IMG/VR virus record: IMGVR_UViG_3300037041_003046
Location: 1 to 52,267 of that record
Origin: a virus
Direction: 5' to 3' (one strand)
Length of the DNA stretch: 52,267 bases
Shown: in pieces, positions 31,581-39,575 of the stretch
How the letters are laid out: the number at the start of each line of letters is the position of its first letter
Numbering within the stretch: the first letter of the stretch is position 1
Notes under the pieces: generated by a model
Told to the model about the DNA's origin: nothing
The model's database searches: none
The model's input: the letters and a program-made list of their open reading frames with translations, nothing else
Position numbers and translations under genes: made by a program

Positions 31581-31889
31581 GTGAACGTGATCCAAGCAGC
31601 CGCTGCCGAGGCATTCATCGAAATCCTGCGTGACGCGGGCGTGCCGGTGACCATCGGCGGCAAGGACTATCAGGCGATGATCTCACCCAGCGGTCTTGCC
31701 GTCGATCTTGAGGAAGGCGGCTTCACCCAGGACGGCGCGCTAACGGTTCGGTTGCTCGTGGCACATCTGCCAACTCCACCGCCCGCCCACAACGAGACGA
31801 TCCTCATCGGCGGCGACCGCCACAAGATTGAGGAGATCAACCGCAAGCCCGGCGCAGGCATCATCGAATACCGCGTGGCCCGCCGCTGA
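31581..31889 (+). CDS. Head-tail joining / small connector protein
   Basis: 102 residues, GTG start. FIEILRDAGVPVTIGGKDYQ, ILIGGDRHKIEEINRKPGAG match the beta-sandwich pattern of head-tail joining proteins such as lambda FII or HK97 gp7-like adaptors. A TTGAC box lies 19 nt upstream. Confidence 0.65.
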   Translation: MNVIQAAAAEAFIEILRDAGVPVTIGGKDYQAMISPSGLAVDLEEGGFTQDGALTVRLLVAHLPTPPPAHNETILIGGDRHKIEEINRKPGAGIIEYRVARR

Positions 31890-31896
31890 AAACATC

Positions 31897-32298
31897 ATGA
31901 ACCAAGCCATCGAAGATTACCTGGCCGGCCTGTTCACCTCAGCGCAGCTCGTTCCCGCGCCCGAAGTGTTCACCGGGACTTCCTCCGACATCCGCACTCC
32001 CGAATCCCACGCGATTCTCGTGCTGGCAGACTCGATTGAAAACGTGGTCGGTCCGCTGCATCGAGCGACGGTGAAGATACTCGTCTCGTCACCCACCGAC
32101 AACCGGACCCAACACGCCGCGCTCGCCCATACGGTGAAGAGCATCATGGAAGGTGTGTTGCCAGCGGCGAATGGTTTCACCATCGGTGGTTTCAGGACGA
32201 AAGCCAACTCCACCGCCATCACGGATGACGACCGGTGGCTCACCACTATCGAAGGGATTCTCGGGGTGGATTGGACGCCGGTTGACAACACGCCGTAA
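31897..32298 (+). CDS. Tail completion/terminator-like protein
   Basis: 133 residues, alpha/beta, with ESHAILVLADSIENVVGPLH and RATVKILVSSPTDNRTQHAA, resembling lambda U/HK97 gp10-type tail terminator proteins. Function from position between connector and tail tube genes. Confidence 0.6.
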   Translation: MNQAIEDYLAGLFTSAQLVPAPEVFTGTSSDIRTPESHAILVLADSIENVVGPLHRATVKILVSSPTDNRTQHAALAHTVKSIMEGVLPAANGFTIGGFRTKANSTAITDDDRWLTTIEGILGVDWTPVDNTP

Positions 32299-32303
32299 GA
32301 GTC

Positions 32304-32618
32304 ATGCCCGCCACCTTCGGAGTCACCAACTTGCACGGACTCGCGCCCGCCACCGGCCACGCCCAGGAAGCGTCTGCGGACTCATCCATCGAAGTGGCGA
32401 CGCTGCGGGATTCGCTCGGTGTGACGGTGGTGGCAAAGCCGAAGAAGCTCATCACCCGCAGCATCACGCTATCCGGAAAAGGCACCGTGAATTTTGGCGA
32501 TGTCGCCGCAGGGGCGATCACCAAGGGCGTCTCGTTCGTGACCTCCGTCAAGGTGACAGAAAGCAACGACGACTTCCCCGGCTTCGAGATTCAGGCCGTC
32601 GCCTACGACGACATCTAA
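32304..32618 (+). CDS. Tail tube-like protein, paralog 1
   Basis: 104 residues; beta-rich. The core LITRSITLSGKGTVNFGDVA and VKVTESNDDFPGFEIQAVAY aligns with the following gene, so the two are diverged tandem duplicates. A TTGAC box lies 22 nt upstream of the ATG. Role as major tail protein is inferred from position. Confidence 0.55.
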   Translation: MPATFGVTNLHGLAPATGHAQEASADSSIEVATLRDSLGVTVVAKPKKLITRSITLSGKGTVNFGDVAAGAITKGVSFVTSVKVTESNDDFPGFEIQAVAYDDI

Positions 32619-32632
32619 CATTCAACAATTCC

Positions 32633-32968
32633 ATGCCCGCCGCGTTCAACGAAATCGGAGTCAAGTGCGTCACCGCCGCCCTCGTGGAGAGCGTGGACGT
32701 GCAGAAGCAGCTCGAACACAAGATCATCAAGAAGAGCGACGGCGCATTCGAGACGGGCAACCGCTATGACCCGTCCTTCAGTTTCTCCGTCAAGGGCCGG
32801 GGTATCGCTGATGAATCACTTTTGGGTGGAGCCTCCGCCGCCTACGTGCCCGAGCAGATCACGGGCGGAACCACCATCATCACCACCGTCAAAAACTCCC
32901 AGACCAACGAGGATTACAACTCGTTCGAGTTGTCGGGAGTGAACCATCCCGCCGCAGGCGCGGCATGA
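32633..32968 (+). CDS. Tail tube-like protein, paralog 2
   Basis: 111 residues from ATG 32633. Shares with the previous gene the pattern (F/T)SxSxKGxG...TxVKxSxTNxDYxxFExxx. Tail tube or related tail component; two such genes may form a heteromeric tube or tube plus initiator. Confidence 0.55.
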   Translation: MPAAFNEIGVKCVTAALVESVDVQKQLEHKIIKKSDGAFETGNRYDPSFSFSVKGRGIADESLLGGASAAYVPEQITGGTTIITTVKNSQTNEDYNSFELSGVNHPAAGAA

Positions 32969-33003
32969 TGCATTCCGCTTCAAAGATCACCTGAAAATCA
33001 CCC

Positions 33004-33471
33004 ATGAAAGAAGGAACCACCATCAGCGTCGTGCGCGATCACGACACGAAACCCACCGAAAGCCGCAACACCCGGCTTGTCGCCGCAGCACTCTCCAGCG
33101 GCGGCATGTTCGCCACCGAAGCCGCCTATTCCGACACGGTCGAACAGACGCCCAACGGCGCGAAACGCACCGTAACCTGGCTCATGGACGGAGCGGCCAA
33201 AATCAGCTTTGAACCCATCGATGTCGCGGAAAGCATCACCTTCGACGAGTTCCGCAAGCGTTATGAATCGCTCGCCTGGTGCGAGGCCAACGCAAACCAC
33301 CCCATTGCCTATCTGCGGGCGATGAATGACCAGCACAACCGGCTGCTCGACAAGGTCAAGACGATGCGCCCGATGCTGCTGATCCGCAAAGGCAAGCGCA
33401 TCGCCATTGTTCCGAGCGGATCTGACGAGGCGTCGAAAGCCACCCGCGAGCAAATCCTTTCCGAATTCTAA
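33004..33471 (+). CDS. Tail-associated hypothetical protein
   Basis: 155 residues, with a short beta region (RTVTWLMDGAAKISFEPIDV) and a helical C-terminus (RAMNDQHNRLLDKVKTMRPM). No family recognised. Sits between the tail tube paralogs and the tail chaperones. Confidence 0.55.
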   Translation: MKEGTTISVVRDHDTKPTESRNTRLVAAALSSGGMFATEAAYSDTVEQTPNGAKRTVTWLMDGAAKISFEPIDVAESITFDEFRKRYESLAWCEANANHPIAYLRAMNDQHNRLLDKVKTMRPMLLIRKGKRIAIVPSGSDEASKATREQILSEF

Positions 33472-33475
33472 CATC

Positions 33476-33895
33476 ATGAACGACCGCGAACTTCAACTTG
33501 CCACCGGCATGATCGACAGCGGGGAACGCCGGATCGGCAACCTCAAGCTGCGTCCATACACCATGGGCTCGATGCAACTGGCCTATCTGCTCAAGCTAAC
33601 CATGTTCACCCGTGGCAAGGATGATCCACCGTTGGAGCTTGATGATTTGGAAGAGCAGCGGCAGATCATGGCCTTTGCATGGATGCAGTCGGCTGATGAA
33701 GATGACATCGCGGACGCCGTCCGTGACGACACCGTGGATCGGTGTGTGCTCAAGTTCTCTCTCAATGTCACCTTCGACATGCTCCCGGGATTGATGGCGG
33801 AAATCAACCGGATCAACGCGATGCTCGCCGCATCCAGCGTCCGCGTCGAAAGCAAGTATCCGTCCAGCGAGGACGATGCGCCGGGAAAGTCCTGA
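33476..33895 (+). CDS. Tail assembly chaperone, lambda G-like
   Basis: 139 residues from ATG 33476. Helical protein with NLKLRPYTMGSMQLAYLLKL and a poly-acidic C-terminus. It ends just after a slippery GGGAAAG (33883-33889) and precedes the tape measure region, as lambda G does. Most ribosomes would stop here; a minority shift to make the G-T fusion. Confidence 0.8.
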   Translation: MNDRELQLATGMIDSGERRIGNLKLRPYTMGSMQLAYLLKLTMFTRGKDDPPLELDDLEEQRQIMAFAWMQSADEDDIADAVRDDTVDRCVLKFSLNVTFDMLPGLMAEINRINAMLAASSVRVESKYPSSEDDAPGKS

Positions 33896-34137
33896 ACCCC
33901 GGCTGGTTGGCGAGCGCGGTGTTCACCATCGCCAAGGACACCGGTTGGAGCGAGGACTTCATCATTTGGCGGCTGCCGATGGCGCGTGCCCTCCAGTATT
34001 ACCACTGCTCACTTCAGGCGGCCAATCTCTGGACGCTTGAACCACCCACCGAAGAGACGATGCAGGCACTCGCGCCGGACGAGCTGATCGGACTCATCGA
34101 CCGCATGGTTGACGATGGCGACGATGACGATGGGTGA
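33889..34137 (+). CDS. T-like extension reached by -1 frameshift (G-T fusion)
   Basis: At G GGA AAG the -1 frame continues as VLNPGWLASAVFTIAKDT and ends at 34137, adding 82 residues to 138 residues of G, 220 in total. The heptamer GGGAAAG is exactly the one used for lambda gpG-T. The T-part (EDFIIWRLPMARALQYYHCS) resembles tail chaperone extensions. No independent start is needed. Confidence 0.8.
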   Translation, partial: VLNPGWLASAVFTIAKDTGWSEDFIIWRLPMARALQYYHCSLQAANLWTLEPPTEETMQALAPDELIGLIDRMVDDGDDDDG

Positions 34138-34804
34138 TGAGGTGAAATTCAAACTGCATGTCGATGAGTTCCAGCGGGCCGCCGACCGGCTCGCCCATTA
34201 TTCGAAGCGCGACGGCGAGACTTTCATGAAGGAACAGGTTCGCGGCTTCATCCGGCACTTGTTGGATTTCACACCTCCTAGCCGTGGCAGCACACGCGGA
34301 GTGAAGGCAAAGAAGCTGGGTGAGCAGGCGATTGTGGGCGACATCCGCGCCGTGTTTCGTGGTGTGTCCGATCCGAAGCGGGCCGATGTGGATTCGTTGG
34401 CGCAAATGCGTTCGGTGCTCAAGTCGCGGCGAAAGAGCGGGACTATGCGCGTGGCCAAGGGCGGCACCAAGCTCAAGGCACCGAAGGCGCTGATTGCCGA
34501 GTTGATCAAGGCGAAGAAGGCGCGGGTTGGCTATCTGGCATCGGCATGGGCCACGGCGGCGCAGAGCGTTGGGAAAATCCGAGTGCCCGCGTGGGTGTCG
34601 CACCATGCCGCGCCGGGAAGCACCGACATCACTGTGAAGGATGGCGAGATCAGCGCGTCGATCACCAACGCGGTGGAGTGGGCCGCCAAGGTCAATGGCC
34701 TGCGGGCGCGGGTGAATGCCGCGCTCCGTGTGCAGACCCGCTCGATGGAAAAACGGCTGCTCTATTTCTTCGCCAACGTGAAGGGCAAGTCCGGCTTCGA
34801 TTGA
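34130..34804 (+). CDS. HK97 gp10-like minor tail/morphogenesis protein
   Basis: 224 residues if started at ATG 34130 (MGDEVKFKLHVDEFQR), 21 nt after a TTGAC box; earlier ATGs at 34115 and 34124 are possible. EFQRAADRLAHYSKRDGETF, FTPPSRGSTRGVKA and IRVPAWVSHHAAPGSTDITV resemble HK97 gp10-type proteins (tail-terminator or minor tail). Overlaps the end of the T extension by 8 bp. Confidence 0.65.
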   Translation: MGDEVKFKLHVDEFQRAADRLAHYSKRDGETFMKEQVRGFIRHLLDFTPPSRGSTRGVKAKKLGEQAIVGDIRAVFRGVSDPKRADVDSLAQMRSVLKSRRKSGTMRVAKGGTKLKAPKALIAELIKAKKARVGYLASAWATAAQSVGKIRVPAWVSHHAAPGSTDITVKDGEISASITNAVEWAAKVNGLRARVNAALRVQTRSMEKRLLYFFANVKGKSGFD

Positions 34805-34822
34805 CATGCCACCCGTGGCCAG

Positions 34823-36511
34823 ATGGCCAAGCTCACCGCACTGCTGACACTCAACACGGCTGGATTCCAGTCCGCGTTGAAGACTGCCAAGTCGGAAACC
34901 AGCGGCTTGAAAAACTCGATGGCCGGCATGTCGTCGGGCGCATCCAAGGGGTTCGCGTCGATGGGCAGCGCCATGAAATCCGTGGCCAAGGGAACGGCAG
35001 TTGTCGCCGCCGCTGTGGCAGCCGCAGGCGCGGCGATTGGCGCGTTGACCTACAAGCTGATCCTGTCGGGTGAGGCGGCGAACTCAGCCGACGCCCGCGT
35101 TCGCAACATTGCCAAGTCGATGGGGCTGTTCGGCGACCAGTCCGACGCGGTGGCTGAGCGACTCAACAACCTCGCGGACAAGATTGAGTTGCAGACCGGA
35201 GTGGATGGCAATGCGATCCAACTCACCCAGGCGAAACTTCTCACCTTCAAGGAACTCGCCAATACCGCCGACGAGCTGGGCGGCAATTTTGATCGGGCCA
35301 CCCAGGCGGCCGTGGACATGGCGGCGGCTGGTTTTGGCGCTGCCGAACAGAACGCCGTCCAGCTTGGCAAGGCGCTGAACGATCCGGTCAATGGACTCGC
35401 TGCCTTGCGGCGTTCGGGCATTACCTTCACCGAAGATGAGAAGGCGAAGATCAAGACTCTGGCCGAATCCAACCGGATGCACGAGGCGCAGGCGTTGGTG
35501 CTCGCCGCCATCGAAAAGCAGGTCGGCGGCACGGCGGCGGCAACCGCGGACGCCTCCGTCCAGATCAAGGCCGCGCTGAATCAGGGATTTGAGGAAGTGG
35601 GAAAACCACTGGCGGCAGCACTCGCATCCATCACGCCGCAGTTCCTCGAATTCGTGGAAATGGCCAAGCCCAAGCTGGCGGAAGCCGGACAGTTCCTGGT
35701 CGCGATCTTTCGCAGCGGCGAGGCACTCAACCTTGTCTGGTCGTCGCTCAAGCTGGCCTTCGCGCAGAGCGTGAATTTCCTGTGGGCAACCCTGCGGGCG
35801 ACCATCGCCGCCACCGGCCAATACATCGTCGAATATTTCAAGACGGCGGTCACCTATTTCCAAATCCTCACGACTCCCGAGTTCTGGAGCGGGATGGGCA
35901 ATGCCATCATCGGGATTTTTCTATCAGCCATCAGCTTCCTTCAAAAAGGATTCTCGGAAATCATCGAGGTGGCGCGCCCGCTGGCCGAGTTGTTTGGCAA
36001 AGAGGATGCGTTCAACGGCATCCAGAAGACGATCCGCGAGAGCGCGGCGATCCTCGATGAAGACGCGGCGGCGCGGTTCTCGAAGGCCGGTGACCTGTTG
36101 GAACCTGCCGCACAGAAAATCGCCCAACGTCTGGCAGAAGCCGGTGAGAACGTGAAGACCCGATTCAGCGAGACCTTCGCAAACACAGCGGAAGCCATCG
36201 ACACGTCCGGCATGAAGCGTGAGTTCGGCGATACCGTGGAGCGCATCAAAGCGGCCATTCCTCCGGTGAAGACGGGCAAGCAAATTGGAATGGCAGCAGC
36301 GGACGAAAAGCCAACGGCTCCGGTAGTCATCGCGGGCGGGTCAGGACAGCTCGGTTCCTTCGCGCAATCCATGAACATGCTCTTCGGCCGCAGCGCGAAT
36401 GCAGGGCTGCTAGAGGAAAACAAGCGGCAGACCGACTGGCTCAAGAAGATCCACGACAACACCAAGAACAGGGGCACTACCCCGGAGCCGGCGGAGGCGG
36501 TTTTCGCGTAA
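34823..36511 (+). CDS. Tape measure protein
   Basis: 562 residues. Long alpha-helical protein, alanine rich, with hydrophobic segments VVAAAVAAAGAAIGALTYKL and NAIIGIFLSAISFL. It follows the G-T chaperone frameshift and is the longest gene of the tail cluster so far, as expected for the tape measure that sets tail length. It is short for this class, predicting a tail near 80 nm using the usual 0.15 nm per residue rule. A TTGAC box lies 22 nt upstream. Confidence 0.8.
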   Translation: MAKLTALLTLNTAGFQSALKTAKSETSGLKNSMAGMSSGASKGFASMGSAMKSVAKGTAVVAAAVAAAGAAIGALTYKLILSGEAANSADARVRNIAKSMGLFGDQSDAVAERLNNLADKIELQTGVDGNAIQLTQAKLLTFKELANTADELGGNFDRATQAAVDMAAAGFGAAEQNAVQLGKALNDPVNGLAALRRSGITFTEDEKAKIKTLAESNRMHEAQALVLAAIEKQVGGTAAATADASVQIKAALNQGFEEVGKPLAAALASITPQFLEFVEMAKPKLAEAGQFLVAIFRSGEALNLVWSSLKLAFAQSVNFLWATLRATIAATGQYIVEYFKTAVTYFQILTTPEFWSGMGNAIIGIFLSAISFLQKGFSEIIEVARPLAELFGKEDAFNGIQKTIRESAAILDEDAAARFSKAGDLLEPAAQKIAQRLAEAGENVKTRFSETFANTAEAIDTSGMKREFGDTVERIKAAIPPVKTGKQIGMAAADEKPTAPVVIAGGSGQLGSFAQSMNMLFGRSANAGLLEENKRQTDWLKKIHDNTKNRGTTPEPAEAVFA

Positions 36512-36514
36512 GCC

Positions 36515-37246
36515 ATGGCTGAGAACACCATCCTCGAAGGCGCGAGCGGCGGCAGGGACGAAAACATGATTTCGTCATTTGCCGTGTCGTATCATGCCAA
36601 GAGCATCGGCGAAGTTACCACGGTCGGGCATGCCCGGTTTTATGGGCTGGTCGAACAAGGACGGACCTGGCAGGCGCTCAACGATGGCACCGACGGCTGG
36701 ATCGTCACCGTCACCTACAAGGGATACGCCGGTGACGAGGAACCCGAACCTGCGGAAACCGAACAATGGAATCTAGGTTTTGATTTTTCCGAAGAGCCGC
36801 TGGAGTCGCATCCCAACCTCAAGGAAATCAAGGCGACCTACGGTGGCTATTACGAGGAACCGGGCGGCCCGCTCAAGTTCCCTGAGTTCATGCCCAAGGA
36901 TGCCAAGGGCAAGGGCGGACTCGGCGGCAAGGGCAAAGCCAAACCCGGCGAGAAGAATCCGATGTTCGGCACCTCGACCTATGCCGTGATGACCGCGCGC
37001 GTCACCCGCACATGGTCGGCGAAGCAGATTCCCAAGAACGCGATCAACGACATCGGAAAGGTCTATTCCAGCATCCCGGGTGCGCCGGACTCGATTGCAG
37101 AAGTCGATTTCGGCAGCCGCACATGGATGGCGATGCCGCCGAAAATCTCGCAGAACGGCGACGTGTGGCGCATCGAAAACGAATGGCTGCTCTCACCGCC
37201 GAACGGTTGGGTTGAGGAGATCTATGAAAAGGCCAGCAAACAATGA
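36515..37246 (+). CDS. Tail protein, unknown (243 aa)
   Basis: Beta-rich with FAVSYHAKSIGEVTTVGHAR and a glycine/lysine-rich segment (KDAKGKGGLGGKGKAKPGEK) that looks like a flexible linker. Follows the tape measure gene by 3 nt, where distal tail genes lie. Not recognised further. Confidence 0.55.
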   Translation: MAENTILEGASGGRDENMISSFAVSYHAKSIGEVTTVGHARFYGLVEQGRTWQALNDGTDGWIVTVTYKGYAGDEEPEPAETEQWNLGFDFSEEPLESHPNLKEIKATYGGYYEEPGGPLKFPEFMPKDAKGKGGLGGKGKAKPGEKNPMFGTSTYAVMTARVTRTWSAKQIPKNAINDIGKVYSSIPGAPDSIAEVDFGSRTWMAMPPKISQNGDVWRIENEWLLSPPNGWVEEIYEKASKQ

Positions 37247-37923
37247 CGACGCGTGAAATCAAAGTGCGCAAAGGTGAGAAGGTGCGCGATGCGTGGGAAC
37301 GCCTTGTGCGCTGGGTCGATTCGCTGAAAATCGTTCCGGATGACGGTATCGACGTGCGGGTCACGCCCCACGGGACCATCGTGCGAGTTCGCGACCACCA
37401 AATGTTCCGACATCCGTTCCGCGTCATGGTGAGCGGATCATCGGTGCGAGTTTCACCCGGAACCGTGAATGATCTGATTCCCGTCATCACCGAGAGTGGG
37501 CAGAAACGCCGCATCGACAACCGCGACAAGGACGGCAACCGCGAGAGCGGCAAGGATTATCCGGCGCTGAAGCTGGATCCGAAGAAGTCATCCAAGGACG
37601 GGCGGATTTACATTTCACTCAAGGTGAAGCAATCGGTGAGCGGCGGGATTTCCGGCGTAAAGGAAAACAAGGCCGGCGAGCAGGTGAGTGAGAACATCGA
37701 GATCGTTCAGACCGACTCCGCCAAAGGTCCGCTCGACGGCTCCGGCTACTATCCGCTCGCTTTCCTGCGGGCATCGTCTGACGGCGGTTCCATCGAGGAG
37801 GTTTTCCAGATCGTCCACCACAATATCCGCTACGAGTTCCAGGAACGCCGTCCGAGCGAAGCCGATCTCAAGAAAGACCCGAATGCGAAAGCCACAGGTC
37901 GCCACCTGTTTATCCCGACATGA
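37243..37923 (+). CDS. Tail protein, unknown (226 aa)
   Basis: Coupled at both ends by ATGA overlaps. N-terminus is basic (MTTREIKVRKGEKVRDAWER), followed by a beta-rich body (DDGIDVRVTPHGTIVRVRDH). Not recognised; probably baseplate or distal tail. Confidence 0.55.
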   Translation: MTTREIKVRKGEKVRDAWERLVRWVDSLKIVPDDGIDVRVTPHGTIVRVRDHQMFRHPFRVMVSGSSVRVSPGTVNDLIPVITESGQKRRIDNRDKDGNRESGKDYPALKLDPKKSSKDGRIYISLKVKQSVSGGISGVKENKAGEQVSENIEIVQTDSAKGPLDGSGYYPLAFLRASSDGGSIEEVFQIVHHNIRYEFQERRPSEADLKKDPNAKATGRHLFIPT

Positions 37924-38972
37924 AGCGCAAGGTCCCCATTATCAATCACAAGACCTGGAACGCCATGATCGACGAGGTGTCGCGGCGACTACCGCTGCGG
38001 TTTGTCAGAACGTCGCGGCGTTGGGTGCATCCGTGGACCATCGTGCCGGAATGGAGCGACATCGCTGAGAAGTGGGTATTCCGCATTCGCCCCGGCTTCG
38101 TTAACGGGGTGGAACCGGAAATCTCCACCCTGGCGATGCTCGCCTCGGAGCGCACGCTCGACCGGATCGAAGAGGAAACCGGAGCGCGCCCCGAGAAGGA
38201 TCAATCGGTGGACGCGCTCATCACCGAGTCGCCGCAAATCATCGTCCCCGGAACCCGCATCATCGGCAAGGGAGCGGATGCCGAATCGGTTTCGGTTTCA
38301 ATGTCGGGAAACATCGCCGTGGAATTCGAGTCCGTGCCCGAGTTTTTCATCCAGTTCGGTGTGACCGATGAAAAGGTCGTATTCCAAGGCAACCTCAATT
38401 CCGGCATTCAGGAGGTTCAATACGAATCGGACGGTGAGTCGCCGCTTCTGAGTGCCTGCGACGTGGTGCTCTACGTGGACCGTGCGGCGGCCAAGCTGGA
38501 TGTCATCCAAGGAAATCCCTTCCTCGACAGTTACAGTGCGTTGCTCGTCATCAACTATGGCAGATCAACGCCTCCGCGGAAACGCCCGTGGCTGACCGTG
38601 ACATCCAAATACAAGCCGATTGTAGAGGTCGATATGGGCAACCTGCTGGAAGGAACCCCCGATCCCGAGTTCGACGCTATCAAGATCGCCACTATCTATT
38701 TCCTATCACCACCCGGATATTCGCCCGACTCGCCGATGGATGACACCTGGACCGCGTTCGTGAAGCATGACCAGTTCTGGAACTTGTGCCACGCGCCACA
38801 GCGGATTCCGGACCCGACACCCATCCAGCCAATCCAACTCCGAACCGGCCTCTTGGGCGGCATCGCTGATTCGATTTTCAGCAGTCTGCTCGCACCCGGC
38901 AACGACGCCTTCAACGAAGCACTCCAAGTGTTGCGCAACCGCAATCTGGCAGGGAGGTTCTGGTCGCTATGA
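37920..38972 (+). CDS. Tail/baseplate protein, unknown (350 aa)
   Basis: Beta-strand rich protein with conserved-looking ISTLAMLASERTLDRIEEET and PIIVPGTRIIGKG-like beta segments. Coupled by ATGA overlaps to genes on both sides. Function not recognised. Confidence 0.55.
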   Translation: MKRKVPIINHKTWNAMIDEVSRRLPLRFVRTSRRWVHPWTIVPEWSDIAEKWVFRIRPGFVNGVEPEISTLAMLASERTLDRIEEETGARPEKDQSVDALITESPQIIVPGTRIIGKGADAESVSVSMSGNIAVEFESVPEFFIQFGVTDEKVVFQGNLNSGIQEVQYESDGESPLLSACDVVLYVDRAAAKLDVIQGNPFLDSYSALLVINYGRSTPPRKRPWLTVTSKYKPIVEVDMGNLLEGTPDPEFDAIKIATIYFLSPPGYSPDSPMDDTWTAFVKHDQFWNLCHAPQRIPDPTPIQPIQLRTGLLGGIADSIFSSLLAPGNDAFNEALQVLRNRNLAGRFWSL

Positions 38973-39130
38973 GTGAAGAAACCAAAGACGGCTTCGGCTT
39001 GGACAAGGAACAGCGACTTCTCTCCAAACGCTTGGGCAAGGAAGAGGAGGAAGCAGAGCAGGCCGCCGGGTTGGAGCCGCCGTTTCCATACGTCATGACG
39101 AAGTTCGACGCTGCTTGCTTCGAGCTGTGA
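38969..39130 (+). CDS. Small acidic protein (53 aa)
   Basis: MSEETKDGFGLDKEQRLLSK, then a run of Glu, ending PFPYVMTKFDAACFEL. Coupled to the upstream gene (ATGA). The last codons lie in a 12-bp direct repeat (TTCGAGCTGTGA) that recurs at 39532. Confidence 0.6.
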   Translation: MSEETKDGFGLDKEQRLLSKRLGKEEEEAEQAAGLEPPFPYVMTKFDAACFEL

Positions 39131-39543
39131 TCAAAAGGCAGCAGGTATAGTCGATCATCCCCGACAGGGGACGACCTTGCCAATTCCTTCCGAAGCAGAT
39201 TAGATCGGTCTCCGTGAACGATGATTTGGAAATTTTGCTTTTTGACATCGAAACTCTCTACGCAAGAGTTCACCAAAGTGCCCGGGAAGTATGTTCAGAT
39301 CGAGGTATTCGGCTCCGTGAGATCGATCTTTCGAACAATTGGGATTTAGCAAAACAGCATGAAGTGCGACATTTTCCGCAGTGTCTTCTTTTTCGTAACG
39401 GCAAGCTCATAGGAGAAAACCATTTCATTTTTCACTCTCCTCAGACCTTCTCTGACTGGATTGATAAATCTTTGGCAGCGGATTCTGGTTAAGGATTTTT
39501 TACACCCTAAAGCGGTCATTTAGGCGAAGCATTCGAGCTGTGA
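39119..39543 (+). repeat. 12-bp direct repeats flanking a moron-like cassette
   Basis: TTCGAGCTGTGA at 39119-39130 and 39532-39543 bracket the thioredoxin-like gene. The right copy is immediately followed by the TTGACGC box of the next tail gene, so without the cassette the stop codon of the 53-residue gene would adjoin that box directly. This looks like an insertion scar. Confidence 0.65.
39214..39492 (+). CDS. Thioredoxin-fold moron-like protein without CxxC
   Basis: 92 residues, GTG start. EILLFDIETLYARVHQSARE and DLAKQHEVRHFPQCLLFRNG match the thioredoxin central strand, helix and cis-Pro loop (HFPQ). There is no CxxC, so it is unlikely to be redox active. Composition is less GC-rich than the flanking tail genes, and it lies in the 12-bp repeat-bracketed insert. 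Function unknown; T7 gp5-like use of thioredoxin is only an analogy. Confidence 0.6.
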   Translation: MNDDLEILLFDIETLYARVHQSAREVCSDRGIRLREIDLSNNWDLAKQHEVRHFPQCLLFRNGKLIGENHFIFHSPQTFSDWIDKSLAADSG

Positions 39544-39575
39544 GTTGACGCGGCGGGCATGGGCAGGACATCCCC

